A DNA stretch of 64,000 nt, from positions 1,178,001 through 1,242,000 of the forward strand of contig OY744466.1 of assembly GCA_963556145.1 (NCBI GenBank). Direction: 5' to 3'. This document shows, piece after piece, positions 23,238-34,990 of this stretch (positions are counted from its first letter, which is position 1; each line of letters begins with the position of its first letter). Under the pieces are notes generated by a model, which saw only the letters and a program-made list of their open reading frames with translations, had not been told where the DNA came from and did no database searches. The position numbers were made by a program, and so were the translations under genes. The stretch is from Hygrocybe punicea (taxonomy: Eukaryota; Basidiomycota; Agaricomycetes; Agaricales; Hygrophoraceae).

Positions 23238-26016
23238 ATGTCCCATCATAGCGGATTGTCCACTTACGAGTTTTTACCCCTATGTTCCCGGGAAGGCTGT
23301 AGCGGCGCAATTACTGTGCATCTATGTCGGGGAACGGCTCAGCTTAAAAACAAAGGCCGATGGTATGAAGCGGTATGTATTTCCTAATATAACTATGTAC
23401 TACAAGCTATTGACTATCATTTAGTGTGATGCCGAAGAAAGTCACTTCTTACGATGGCGAGACGATTTCGGTCGTGAAGAAAACCCAGCTCTTCTCACTG
23501 CCAACTCTGCTTCTACACCAGTGTCATCTCCATTACGTGCAACTACAGCCAGCATTCAACCAACAAATTTGCCTCCTGAGGCTCCTTCCGGCATTGGAGG
23601 CAGATGTAATGGCAAACATTGCCGAAATCGTAAACAACCGCCAAGGGGATGTAGCACTTGCACCAACCTGATGTGCAAAAAGTGCTGCATGGATCACCAA
23701 GCCGGAACTGCCATAGCATGCAAAGAACCACGACATACCAAAGCTTCAGCTTCCCTCCAACAAGTTCAACCTGCGGAGAGCAGTTCAGTTGATGTTTTCT
23801 ATGATCCAACCAGGCCACTCACCAAAGATCACTACGAAGCACACCGACGTGCTGCTGATGATTGGCATAGGCAAACTAATGCTTTAGTTGAGCGGAAAGT
23901 TCAAGAGGACCTGTTGAAAAAGCATATTGCAATTATCTTTTGGAAGGCATGTGTATAAATGAAAAGCTCACATACCATGTTAATGATGATCCAATGACAG
24001 CACTCGGGTCAAACATCAGACATATTTCGAGTCCAATGCGCAAAGTATCCTTATTTTGCCCTTTCACACTGTTCTGAGGGCATCCAAAATGATCTTGGTC
24101 TGCTCAATAACCCTGTCATCGAGACATTTGATCTTGAGCTAAGGCGCTGGGTCTGTCATGAAATGGAAACTCTGACCGATGTTACGCAGGTGGATACATT
24201 GCTATATCGGTTGCGTGGAGTCACTGAAGGAAAAGGAATGGATGATGAGCAAGATAGGCTCCTTAACCGTAACCAATCACGGAAACGTCCAATAAACATC
24301 CCAACTACGCCGGACCGCTCTGTTCGAATGCGCATAGCATCTCCTGTGACCCACAATGCACGGTTAACTGCACCTGATAACCCTGTTCAAATGCGCATAG
24401 CAGCTCCTGTGACCCATGACACACTGCCAACTCCAACTCGCATCCGTTCCACAGACCAACTGCCATCAGTCGACACATGTGAACCTCTTTCCACTGTAGA
24501 ACCCATTCTTTGGTCAGCTACGGAAATGACTACAACGACAAGTGCAGCATATGAAACACTTACTCAAAGACAACCTATCGCACCGTTGGAGCTAAAAGAT
24601 GCCATCATAAAGCCTGGCGAGAAATCTGATGATGAAAACTTGCAACAAACCGGGCACCACTTACCTGCTACAAAGAAGGCAGATTGGCCTTTGAAGTATG
24701 TCACAGCAATGGCTGCAGGATTTGACAGCATGGCGACGATGAATGGGACCTTGGCGAACCGATTTCAGGCAGCATTTCCAACTGTGAAAGGAGGCTGGAA
24801 GAAGACTTGTTGGAATAAGCATTATGGAATCTGGAAGCGGGCAACGGAATCCGATAAAGAAAAATTCATTGCTGCAGGACTCTCTCGCAATGGAGAATGG
24901 TGCCACTTTGTCAAAACTGTCTGCAGCCAGGTGGAAAACAGCTTGGACAAGGCAATACGTAAACATGACCTGGCGCAACATAAAGCCAGTCTAGTTGCAA
25001 ACGATGTCGTTGCGGCTACCACTGCGGGGACACAGGACGCGAATGTTTTGCAGGAGACCATTGATGTGAAATCTCACGCAGATCCGAGTCACCAACAAGA
25101 TGAGCCCAGTGGGCTGAACCAGGATGAGGTTATTGTTGACGTACTGAGCACTGTTGATCACACGACTGGGACTGTGCCCTCTGCCAATCCTACCCATCAT
25201 GAAGACATTACTTTTGTGATTGATTCCGACACGTCATTTGATTCTTCCTTTGATGACCTTCCAGCCAATGAAACCCTGGTCCACACGTGTTCCTACTGCG
25301 ATGGAGCTTGGCCTGCGACTCCTTCATCAATACTACTATCACTTCGAAAAGAGCTGGGACGGACCTTGGGCTCCAAGAAATTACCGAGCTGGAAGCGAAT
25401 TGCGACCCTTGCTGAACACTGTGAAAGGCACACAGTCGAGGCTACCTTCGATGCGCAACCCAAGGCGAGGAAATGGCCCTCATACATTGATTTTGCCAAG
25501 CTAGGTCAGCGTGTTGAAGCTCTGAAATCACACCTTTTACAAGTTTGGTCGGATCCTCGGGACAATTATTTTTACAAAGCGGTACTTCTTCAGATCGGGC
25601 AAATTGGGAAAGATAAAGCCTTTGGACGAGTAGGCGATGCAGAAGCTGCTGAAATGGCCACGGCTGGATAGTAAGTTGTATGGTGTTCATATTATTGAAT
25701 GTCCCTCACCGACATTGGTAGTTATGGGGAAAAGGGGTCGATGATCATCTTCTGGGTTTTGCAGGTTCTGTTGCCAGCCAAGGACTGTCACGAACTCTCG
25801 TTTGTGAACTTCCTCCGACGTGTTCTTATTCCAGAAGCAGCAGTATGCTTGGCACAGGAAGACATGAAGATTGATCGACAAGTAGCTATCGATGTTTTGA
25901 GAATGAGTCATCGGTATGGTCTTGTAATGCATACAAGTGATGAATCAGCTGATGGACAGGATTATTGGCAGAGGTGCATTCAGAAACAGAAGGGTGAGAG
26001 GAATGGAGGAGTGTAA
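23238..26016 (+). CDS. Cysteine-cluster companion protein of the KDZ transposon, function unknown
   Basis: Four exons (23238-23372, 23425-23952, 24001-25670, 25722-26016) join in phase to give 875 residues with no lesion. The N-terminus has spaced cysteines (LCSREGCSGAITVHLC, then NKGRWYEACDAEE). At about residue 105 comes a dense cluster: CNGKHC, CSTCTNLMCKKCCMDH and a final C..RH, which looks like a zinc-binding knot. The middle is a polar linker with two near-copies of a VRMRIA(S/A)PVTH segment. The C-terminus is helical and ends with a YYGEKGSMIIFWVLQVLLP block and a VLIPEAAVCLAQED segment. I recognise the pattern as one recurring in basidiomycete hypothetical proteins but know no function. 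Its position inside the terminal repeats, convergent with the transposase, suggests a DNA-binding or regulatory partner in transposition. Confidence 0.8.
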
Positions 26017-26142
26017 TTCATGGAAGTGTAGTCTTTTTACATTGATTTAGATGAGAATAGAGATTGAATTGACTCGGAATCGTTTCCACTATAAGTGAAA
26101 AAAAAAAAACAGACATCATGATTCAAAACGGTAAATACATGG

Positions 26143-28416
26143 CTAGACTTCAGGTATGTGATATGGCTGCTTTCCCACTCCTCGCAACTTCTCAACAAGT
26201 TTCTCGTTCCTCCGCTTAATCATTTCATCGAGGAAAAAATCATAACGATGCGGTAGCATCTCCCGAACCATCGCAAGATAACCGCCAAGCCAGACATTGG
26301 CTTGTTCTGCTGCTGAAGAGTTAAAGACCCACTTGTTGTTTTCATCAACAAGCTCCTTCCAAAGTGCCGGGTTGCAATGCCGTTGACAAAACTGGTCAGT
26401 TTCCTTGTGCTTGCTCTTGAAGTGGAAAACGTCCACAGCAAGAATGACTCGTCGAAAGAAGGTGTCTTTCTCCTTCTGCAGATGTTCTTGAAGCCGACAG
26501 TTATTGTCGAAGAAGATCACATCTGGTAAATTGTCAGGGTTGTGCTTGTAAACTGACTTAAGAAAGTCCTGTTGGTAGAGTAGTCAATAATAAGAATAAT
26601 GACGAGGATATACTCATACCTTTACACCAGAAATAGCCTCAGCACCAAACATTGTTGCACGAGCAGCAATGACACCGCAACAGCAAACCACCAATTGCTC
26701 ATTGTGAGTCCGGCGGCGTCCGAATCGAGCCTTCAGTTTACGATTGCCCTCGTCTGACTTCAGTGTGTCCTCCTCCTCCTCCTCCTCCTCCTCGTCTTTC
26801 ATATCTGCTTCATCACCAAAAGAATTGACAATCTGATTGATATTGAATCGCTTCAGGCGCTGTTGCAGTTTAAAGAATGCCTGGCCGCTCTCCTTCCGGA
26901 ACAATTCTAGGTCTCGATGGGCTGGTAATGAGCAAGTGACAAAGCCAGCTTCAACAATGCCATGACAATCGGTTACCACACACTTTTTCGATTCAGTTTC
27001 CTGGTGTTTATGGCAGAAATGCTTTCGGTTGCTTATAAGAGGTCGGGTGCAGTTGTGAATCTTGCAGCACGGTCGACCAATTGAGAGACCGTCAACAACA
27101 ACACCTCGGAACGGCCCTACAAAGGACATGTAACGATCATCAGAGACATTACTTGTGAGAACGTACGCAGTCCTTTGTACCCCGTACCGGGGATGAACTT
27201 CTCACATGTTACACAGGCATGCATCTTCTCACGTTGGCCCTGGATTAGGATACGCATGTTCCGATTCTCTATGCTCCACTGGAGATGGGCATCTTGATTG
27301 CCGAAATGGGGTAGGACCAGAGGGATGTTTTGCTCGGCGGCATCTCGGAGCAAAGCGTAGAGGAAAAAGGCATGCCAGACTTGTTCGCAGTTTAGCGTGA
27401 GTGTTTGCGGCCAAGATGGTGGAGGACTGTATGTTTGCGGACAGTGGTTGTAGATGTTGGCACAATTTTGCGCTGAAACCCTGTGGAAATCCTTTAATTT
27501 GGGTGTTAATATGACGCTATGAATGCCCACCATGCAAAAAGCATCTGCAATGTGAAATGCTCACACAATTGCGCTTCGATAAATGCATGTTCTTCGAACT
27601 GGATGACTTTGGGCACGACAATGCCAGCAGGGTCGCGATAGTAACAACGTAGATTCTCTTGGACATAGTAATTGTGGTGAAAGCGGATCTTGCATGCTAG
27701 ATGCTGTGAGGTTAGATATTAACCAACGGAGAACATACTAATACACACATTTGCACAAAAGTGACGATGCATACGCTGCACAGGCACCTAATTTCTCAGA
27801 ATAGAATACAACAGGGTACCTCGAGTGACCTGACAGGCCGCCGTTGCACTGGTGGCACTCATAAATTGGAGGATAGAAGATGATGGGTGCTGCAATACAC
27901 AAGGAAAGTTCAGCATCAGCCTACTGAGTCTCAGTACAATCACTTGCCAATCATTTCTGTTGTGCGGTCACCCCTTCTCATCCCACATTCTTGAAATGCA
28001 GCCATTTCAGCTGGTGTGAAATCACAGTTGATCATATTGGCACTACTCGTATCCCATACGACGGACTTCAACGCCATCCAGCATTGAAGCATCTCCAAAT
28101 CGTCCAAGGCCAGTATATCACGCAGAAATTCATGTATATATTGCGGTAGCCGAAGGGGCGGGACAAAGACTTTGAATGGCTGATTGAGTTGGATTTCGGG
28201 CTTCAGATGCCGAGCATAGCGAATGAAGTCGTTTAGCTTTTGAAGTGGGACTGATAAATAGAGATCAGGGAATACATGAAGTTGATCGACGATGTCCTTG
28301 AGCAAGGCCATCAGTGAGCGCGATAGCAAGGGGATGAACAATGGGCACAAGCCCAGCAATGATAAATGGTATGTGGCCGCAATATCGTATGATCGTGTGC
28401 CTAAATAGTCTGCGTC
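26143..28416 (-). CDS. KDZ transposase with CxC5 and CxC6 cysteine clusters
   Basis: Six exons join in phase: 28416-27948, 27889-27747, 27703-27531, 27480-27167, 27116-26620 and 26568-26143, about 673 residues. The intron after 27948 has a GC donor (gcaagt). The CxC5 part includes YPPIYECHQC, YASSLLCKC, ACKIRFHHNYYV and a conserved CANIYN. The CxC6 part includes MHACVTCEKF, VVVDGLSIGRPCC, RKHFCHKH, CVVTDCHG and CSLPAHRDLE. An acidic Glu run then precedes the KDZ core: PDVIFFDNNCRLQEHL, VDVFHFKSKHKETDQFCQRH and FNSSAAEQANVWLGGY. The 5' end is unsettled: the first in-frame ATG is 28311, while the frame opens at a splice acceptor before 28416, so a short first exon may be missing. No internal lesion is seen. 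Confidence 0.88.
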
Positions 28417-28542
28417 CTGAAAAGTTCAAAATATTGAAATTAAAAGTCTGTTTGTTTATCGAGTTCGCGTTTTGAGTTCGCATTTTGAGTTCGCGTTATT
28501 ATGCGAACTTTTATTTTCTAACGTCGAAGCCCTCGAAAAATA

Positions 28543-28891
28543 GGACATAAACAAAGGTAAAAGAAAACGGAGGAAAGACAGCTTACTCGAGGTGAGACTG
28601 AGAGGTCCTGAGAACAGGAGTCTACATCAGCAAAACAGTCATTTTGGTATAGAGTGATATCGATTCAAAACCATAGTAATCCATAGACGCTTATAGACAA
28701 CCCCGATTTGTATAGTGTTGTATAGATCTGGATAGACTCTATTTAGCAGAGGATAGACAACCTCTACTAGTACACAGGTACTGTCCTGCCCAGTCCTACA
28801 CACAGTCGCTAGATACTTCATATATACTATAATATAGCCTCAAAATGTTAACCGTCTATGTTCGTGCAGGCTATAGTTTTTGTCAACTTTT
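28543..28891. other. Gap between the two KDZ transposons
   Basis: No gene is seen. The sequence 28680-28830 contains several TATAGAC/ATAGAC words, but no array or element boundary can be drawn. Positions 28535-28542 and 28892-28900 are the target-site duplications of the flanking elements. Confidence 0.5.
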
Positions 28892-29180
28892 GAGAATATG
28901 CACCTTAGGCAGGACTTCGGGGAGGTTCCCACGGCCTTCAAGGGGGGGTTCTTATGTCACGGTAAAGTGGCCTCAGAGGCCAAGCTCTCAGGAGCTTTTC
29001 CCGATTAGTAATTGCCATATTAGTCATGAACCTCTTGCTCGTCGCCTCCATGGCTGCTCTGCCAGGAGCCTCTGGCGCGAACCCTAATATGTATATATTA
29101 CTTCCTTGTCAAAAAATACTTTGCGATCTGTACCTTACTTCCACCACCACCAGCCTGATCGTTATTATCCAAGGCAACCA

Positions 29181-32100
29181 GATGCGCTCTAGTCGAGCCC
29201 ACCATCTTGCAGCTTCTGGCCATGGAAAACATTACACCAGCCCCCAAAAATCCCGCGACAAACGGAAGACTACCACTCTAGTCATTATCCAAGGCCAAGA
29301 GGCTAAAAGACAGCGACTTCTCGTGCAACTCAGAGTTTTGCAGACGCAACATCACAGGACAACTGACGAGGATGTCAATATCGAACCAGAGCAGTCAGAC
29401 TATATCCCAGACGATGTAGACACACCTACACAACACGGTACTGTCGAATCCTCGAACATACCCATATCCAAGTTGCCAGCAATGGAGAGCCATCAACCAA
29501 CTGAGAAAATCCGTCGACATACCCTCCCAGACACAACCGCCCACCGCCTTTATCAGTCGTGGCAGGCTCTCTTGCCGTCCCTCCTTCGTCCCCTTATGTC
29601 CTACATAACACGCTCGAATGCATGCGTACATCCAGCTGTTACCACCATAGAAGATACCTGTCATCACCTGGCATGTGAAACTAAAACAACAAACATTGTA
29701 TGCCTTCATTTCGAATGTGAGTCCATTGTTCTAAGCCAATGTGCCAAACTAACTTAGCTATCTAGCGTTTTTTTCACTTCCTGTCACCACATGCAGCTGT
29801 TGCACCACAGCAAAAGCCCTCGTTGAAAACGGACTCTTCCAGACTGCACCATCACAACCCCGAATGGCGGTATCGATCCACCTGTTGGATTTCTATTGTG
29901 CGCTTTTCGAACGATCCTGCGAAGCCGTCAATGCCTTGGCAGCTGCACTGCACTCGTTCTACACACAACGCGGTTTTGATGTTCTAGATATCTCCGTCAG
30001 TAGTTCCCTTGTCATATTGTACCTCAATCAACTCTCTTTTAGGGTGCTCGCATCAAAGAACCTTTCAGATGAAGCCTTGGATATGCCATTCAGTGGTACA
30101 ATTCCCTACAAGTCCTAGTTGAGAAAGAGGTTGACGCTGCAGTGCAACAATGCCACAACGTCCTCAACAACCTGGACGCCATTCACACTCTTGGCCCTAT
30201 CTCACCTTTGCTGGAGCTCCCACCGGCAGCCGGTATCACAGAAGTGGCCGCCTTACCTCAAGTGAACCTCCCATCAACCTCCGGCGTACTTCCACCTGTT
30301 CTCTCACATCCCACCCCCCTAGTACCTGATTTTGAAACCGCTCCACCGCTCCGCCCCACTCCACCCCAATGCGCGCGTATCCTACAACAGCGGTGTCCAG
30401 CTTGTTTCGGTGGTGAAGTGTTCGGCAGACCATTTGACAGGTGATTAACTCAGCATTCTGCACCGTCTGTAGTACTCATACATCTAACAGAGGTTCTGAC
30501 ATCCATGTTGCAACAGATGGGAACTTGCATCACCGCCATTGCTTCGCCTCTGGTGATAGTCCTGCATTTTACGACCCGGCATATTTCCTGCCAAAGGCAC
30601 AAGTTGACGCAGTAGGGAAACGCATAGAACAAGCACGCGGTACTCCGGCGAAGGTCTACACACCCCGGGTGCCTGACGAGGCAGTTGACGAGTGCGAGTG
30701 CGCCCATGCTGCAACAAACGGCAGCTACAACAAGAATGCACAACGGTTTGATGACAACGGCGTTATGGCTCTGGTTTGCCGGCACGACATCCCGCTTTTT
30801 TTCGCCAACATCGACACACCGGGAGAACAACAGAAATACACTGTTGCTCTCCTCGAGCATCTATTCACCCTTCTTCCCAGTCAAGCGACAGTTACTGGAT
30901 TGTATGATGTCGGGTGTGTCCTTGATAGATCTGCACATCTCGTAGGTCCTTTTTTTCATCCACCGAGCCTCTCTGACCCCTCCCTTGCAGTATGACATCT
31001 TCGATGACGATGTCGCCGGTCGACTCATGTTAGTGACCAATGCCATGCATGCCTATGGGCATCAGTGGGCGTGCCAACTGGCTTATAACCCTCGACTCCA
31101 AGAGGGTATGGGCTTAACAGATGGAGAAGGTGTTGAATGACTCTGGTCACGCCTCAGGAAACTTATTGGCATCACCAGAATGTCTGGGGTAAGCAACAAT
31201 TTTCATTGCAGGTTCCGCGATACTGACCGAGAACATCAACAGAGGACTCGACGGTTATGGCTTCTTGATTGCCATGCCACTTATATTGGCCGTGAACTAC
31301 GTGATGACCTCGGGGATTGGATCCAACGCCGCCTTCGTCTTGGAGTCAAAATCCAAGGCTGCAAAGCGCAAGCAGTCCTTGATGAGTGTGGTGTAAGCCT
31401 CCCCGAGCTTCGTCGACAGTGGAAACTCCAAAAGGCCTTTCAGCTATCTGCGCATGCTCGTTAGTCTGCCTCACTGTTGATAAAGCCCAGACTGACCACT
31501 GATATGCAGATGCTCCCGCCCGCCTCAAGAAAGAGCTTCACTCTGTACTACAACTACAAAGCAACCTCGAGGCCCTCAACAAAACCTTACTTGCAACATG
31601 AACCACTCTTAAACAGGGTTCTTCTGGCGGGGATACCCAGAGCCTCTTGGAGAGTCTAGAAAGGACCCACGACCGCCTTCAAAAAAAAGTTGACAATCTC
31701 TATGGATCGCTTAATGTGCATCAACTCTTCCCCGAACTTGAAGGCATTGACTTCGACTTTCTTCAAGCGCTTCTTATGGCTTGCGATCTAAAGATCAACA
31801 TTCGAAAACGTGCTATCGGTAGTTTCTTCGAGTGGGATAAGCTGGACCAAGCAGCAGGAGGTAGCGAGATAGCTCTAGGTATGTACCTCAGGCTGGGCAG
31901 TCACGCAAAAGCGGAACTGATGATCCTCAGGTACGAAGCTCCATCAGTATACGCACAAGGCTATTGCTAAGCGCCGCCTGGCTCTGATGACCACGATCCG
32001 CAAGTTCAATCAATATTGTGCAACGATGGAATCACTATACAAGCCCGAGTGGTCAATACCACTGCCACCACCGCTTCCCACTGAGCTTGCCGAACTATGA

Positions 32101-33548
32101 GCCTGCACACACTTGATGGAAGATGTCTGGGTGTCCCCATCAGCTGGAAACATACCCCGCTGGCTAGATGATCTTGACGTTCGCGAAGGCATCCGGGCGA
32201 TGCAGAAAGTCGACAGGGCTAAGGAAGAAAGAGACCGACTGGGTCAAGAAGCAGAGAACCTTTGTGGCTGGATGGGAAAAGAACTAACTGCTCTGGAGTT
32301 AGCTCTTCGAGTGCAGTCGTGTGAGTGAACTTTCATGCCCTTGACTTCGACCTCTAACGGTTTCAGCAGTTCAACATTTAGTGACTTTGTTACAACAGCA
32401 GTATAAGCGTCTCCGGTATCTCTCCGCTCGCTGGCCAAACCCTCATGAGATTCTATCACCATGCGAAGGGTATTTACAACCTCCCACTACAGTTCCACGA
32501 GACCTCGGCAGAGGCTCCATACAACATCCATCCACAACCACAGAGGCTATGCCATTGCTCGAGGCGGAACCAAATTTACCCTTGGATGAAGACCCTCTGA
32601 TCCTAGACAGTGAACAATTTACTCTTGTCGACCTGCTGTCCACTGAAAATGAAGAGTTGGAACACGATGAAGCCCCTGCCATTTGTGATATCAAGATAAA
32701 ATGGATATTACCGGTATGTTTCTCTCCACCTTAAACAAGTCATCCCCGATGAATATGTTACAGGAGCTTCAAATCGACTATGACATGCTGAACTGTTTTC
32801 AAAACACCAACTTCCAGTTGAAAGACCCTAGCATCCATGTACCTCGCATCCTCCGCCGAATTCATAATCTGCCAACACATGTCTTTGAGCAGCGCGACCT
32901 TGAACTTCTCGGTTCAGCGTATGTGCGTTTGAATGACGTATGTATTAACGCTGGCACCGCTCTCCTACAACATCAGCTCAGCGTCAGCGGCATTCAATCT
33001 GCTGAGCGGTGCGCCATCTTGTCGACATTTGACCTTCCTCGCGTCCGTTACAGTGCCTCAGACGATGAAATATGGCGCAATATATACAAGACATCCTACT
33101 GGCAAAAGAATGTATGGATCCTTCCCATCCACCGGAGAATGGCAGAACATTGGGTTGTGTGTATAATATCTGTGCCGGATCGTTCTCTGTACCTCTTTGA
33201 CAGCTTTGCCGCTCGCCGGCCATGAATGCAAGATGTCAAGGACATCTCGTCTTTGATATCATGTATGGTTCGACTTGCTAACCGGCATGGAAACAACCTT
33301 CACATCGCCATGGATGATTGGACAGCTCATCCGATATCGGTATGTTTGACCTTCTTGTGTTGAACTTACATTTAACTGTCTTCCAGGTTCTTCCAGTTCA
33401 AACCAATGGGTATGATTGTAACGTATGGGTTCTAGCATGCATCGCAGCGGTTCTCCGCAGGTACCACCTCCCCAATGTTGTCGAACATGACATGGGCGAC
33501 CTCAGGAAATATTTACATTGTCTTGCGCTTAGCCTACCTAGGATCTAG
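29181..33548 (+). pseudogene. KDZ transposase fused to an Ulp1-type cysteine protease, broken by stops
   Basis: Spliced fragments give, in order: a CxC1-like N-terminal half (TTCSCCTTAKALVENGLFQ, PSQPRMAVSIHLLDFYCALF); CPACFGG then DIHVATDGNLHHRH; KDZ core YDVGCVLDRSAHL and VTNAMHAYGHQWACQLAYNP with DGEGVE-stop-LWSRLRKLIGI; coiled coils; and a C-terminal Ulp1/C48 domain with VRLNDVCINAG, ILPIHRRMAEHWVVCII, LYLFDSF and the active-site block QTNGYDCNVWVLACIAAVL. The His, Asp, Gln and Cys of SUMO-protease catalysis are present. In-frame TGA codons sit at 30070, 31138, 31599, 32098 and 33223, and a frameshift lies near 31930. Arg seems the expected residue at most of the stops. Such fusions are known in KDZ elements; the product here is very likely inactive. 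Confidence 0.85.
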
Positions 33549-33549
33549 A

Positions 33550-34268
33550 TTACATGTATACGAGACCCTCCCACTTTTCTATGAGATGAACAATTTTCCG
33601 AGCGCGCCACTGTAATAAATGCTCGGCCATGTGAATTTCACGGCGGGTGCCCTTATAGGTTGTAAGATAGCTTGCCAGTCCTTCCCACATCGCTAAGACC
33701 GCCCGTAGCTCTCCGCACAGCAATTCCCTCTGTTGCTTAGGACTACGCCCCTCAAAATTCCTGTCCCTCACCAGGTCCTCCTCTTGTTGCAACCGCAAGC
33801 GCCGGCCGTGCATCACCTCTCCGAGCCTTTTGGTAAAACGTCGTTCCGAGGGTGTGTCTGTGTCTGGTGCGAAATTAAAGGGGGGATCTTGATCCCAACA
33901 CCCCAGGTCGGATTGGTCAAGGTTCTCTGCACTCCGGAATCCCTCCATAAAGAAGTAGCTGGTGTGGTCTGGCAAAGGGAGCAATGCTTGCGAGATGAGG
34001 GGGACTGGGAGCTCTGGGATGTCCAGGAGTTCCTGGTAGGATATTGAAGGTGTCGATGACCCTTTCCGACTATGCAGGCGAATATATGCAATCCGATTCG
34101 TCGTTGATCGTATTGCTTGGACTTGAGCACTGAGATATTAAAGTCAGATGTTAAAGGTATGCTGTAGGGGCCAAGAACATACTTCTGGGATGATAACCTC
34201 CGACGAGCATTGGCAGCAGCAGCCTTGTCCGCTTGACTGTAGTACTTTGCCCGGCGGCCCATTGACAT
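33550..34268 (-). CDS. Small unknown protein encoded in the KDZ-Ulp1 element
   Basis: Two exons (34268-34183 and 34129-33550) join in phase to give 221 residues with no lesion. The N-terminus MSMGRRAKYYSQADKAAA followed by an Arg-rich stretch resembles a short basic motif that I recall near KDZ genes in Agaricomycetes. The middle is acidic and Asp/Pro-rich (DQSDLGCWDQDPPFNFAPD). The C-terminus is a helical block (RELLCGELRAVLAMWEGLAS). No catalytic motif is recognised. It is convergent with the transposase gene and ends two bases from its stop, which suggests it belongs to the element. A basic head with a helical tail could bind DNA, but that is a guess. Confidence 0.7.
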
Positions 34269-34990
34269 GTAGCAAAAAGAAAGGTGAGTACGGTTAGATA
34301 ATCTGTATAATCGTTCAAGCTTCGTTGAAGGGATGCACCAAGCCTTTACTGCCGCTCGACCTCTCCGTAATATCCAAAGACCATTGGGATAAGGTCGAGC
34401 GGCAGTGACTATGGAGCGTCTTGACAAAATTTTCATGATTTTTAGTGCTGTCATTGTCCGATAAGCGAAGTTTTATATTCAGCGCATCATTAAACGGAAT
34501 CTCATTGGCTGGAATGGATACACTAGATCGGTAAGACAAGTCTTCTCTTGTACCTCTCACGCGCCTCTTATTCACCTCTGTTGACCTCCACCAACCTCTC
34601 CAGCTGCTCTGCAATTTAACCTGTCACCTCACCTTCCCATCCTATCATTCTTCTCTTCATCCGTGTCGCGGATCGTGATGGACTGCCAATGGAACCCAAC
34701 ACGTTTTTCAACATTCAACAGCGACGCGTCGAACTCTCTCTCACACCATCTAGGGCGCCCTCCGGTTTGTCTCTCTCCTTATCCCAATAATCACCTCGTT
34801 GATCTCATCAACCCAACACAGCAACAACACGTTGTCTATTCAACCTGGTGCAACGAGCGTGGAGTATCTGTTTCCCTCTTGCTGATAAGTTCTTTCCATT
34901 CTGTAAGGATTTTTTGACTGTTCCTCCCATGAGTATACTGACCACTCGTTTCAGCACTTTTGCTCAGCTTCACACTGTGTCTTGTTTTTC

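Larger units (their letters stand above)
22963..28534. mobile_element. Complete KDZ (CxC5/CxC6) DNA transposon, 5.57 kb
   Basis: The 8-bp direct repeat gaaaaata is flush at 22955-22962 and 28535-28542. The ends are imperfect inverted repeats: CAGAGCTTCGAC at the left, GAGGGCTTCGAC on the minus strand at the right. A second conserved block AAAGTTCGCA(A/T)AATAA(T/C)GCG lies about 25 bp inside each end, with two or three further copies of a (C/T)GCGAAC word. The element holds two convergent spliced genes, 23238-26016 (+) and 26143-28416 (-), with 126 bp between them. Eight-bp duplications and KDZ transposases fit the Kyakuja-Dileera-Zisupton group. Both genes appear open, so this copy could be autonomous. 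Confidence 0.9.
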
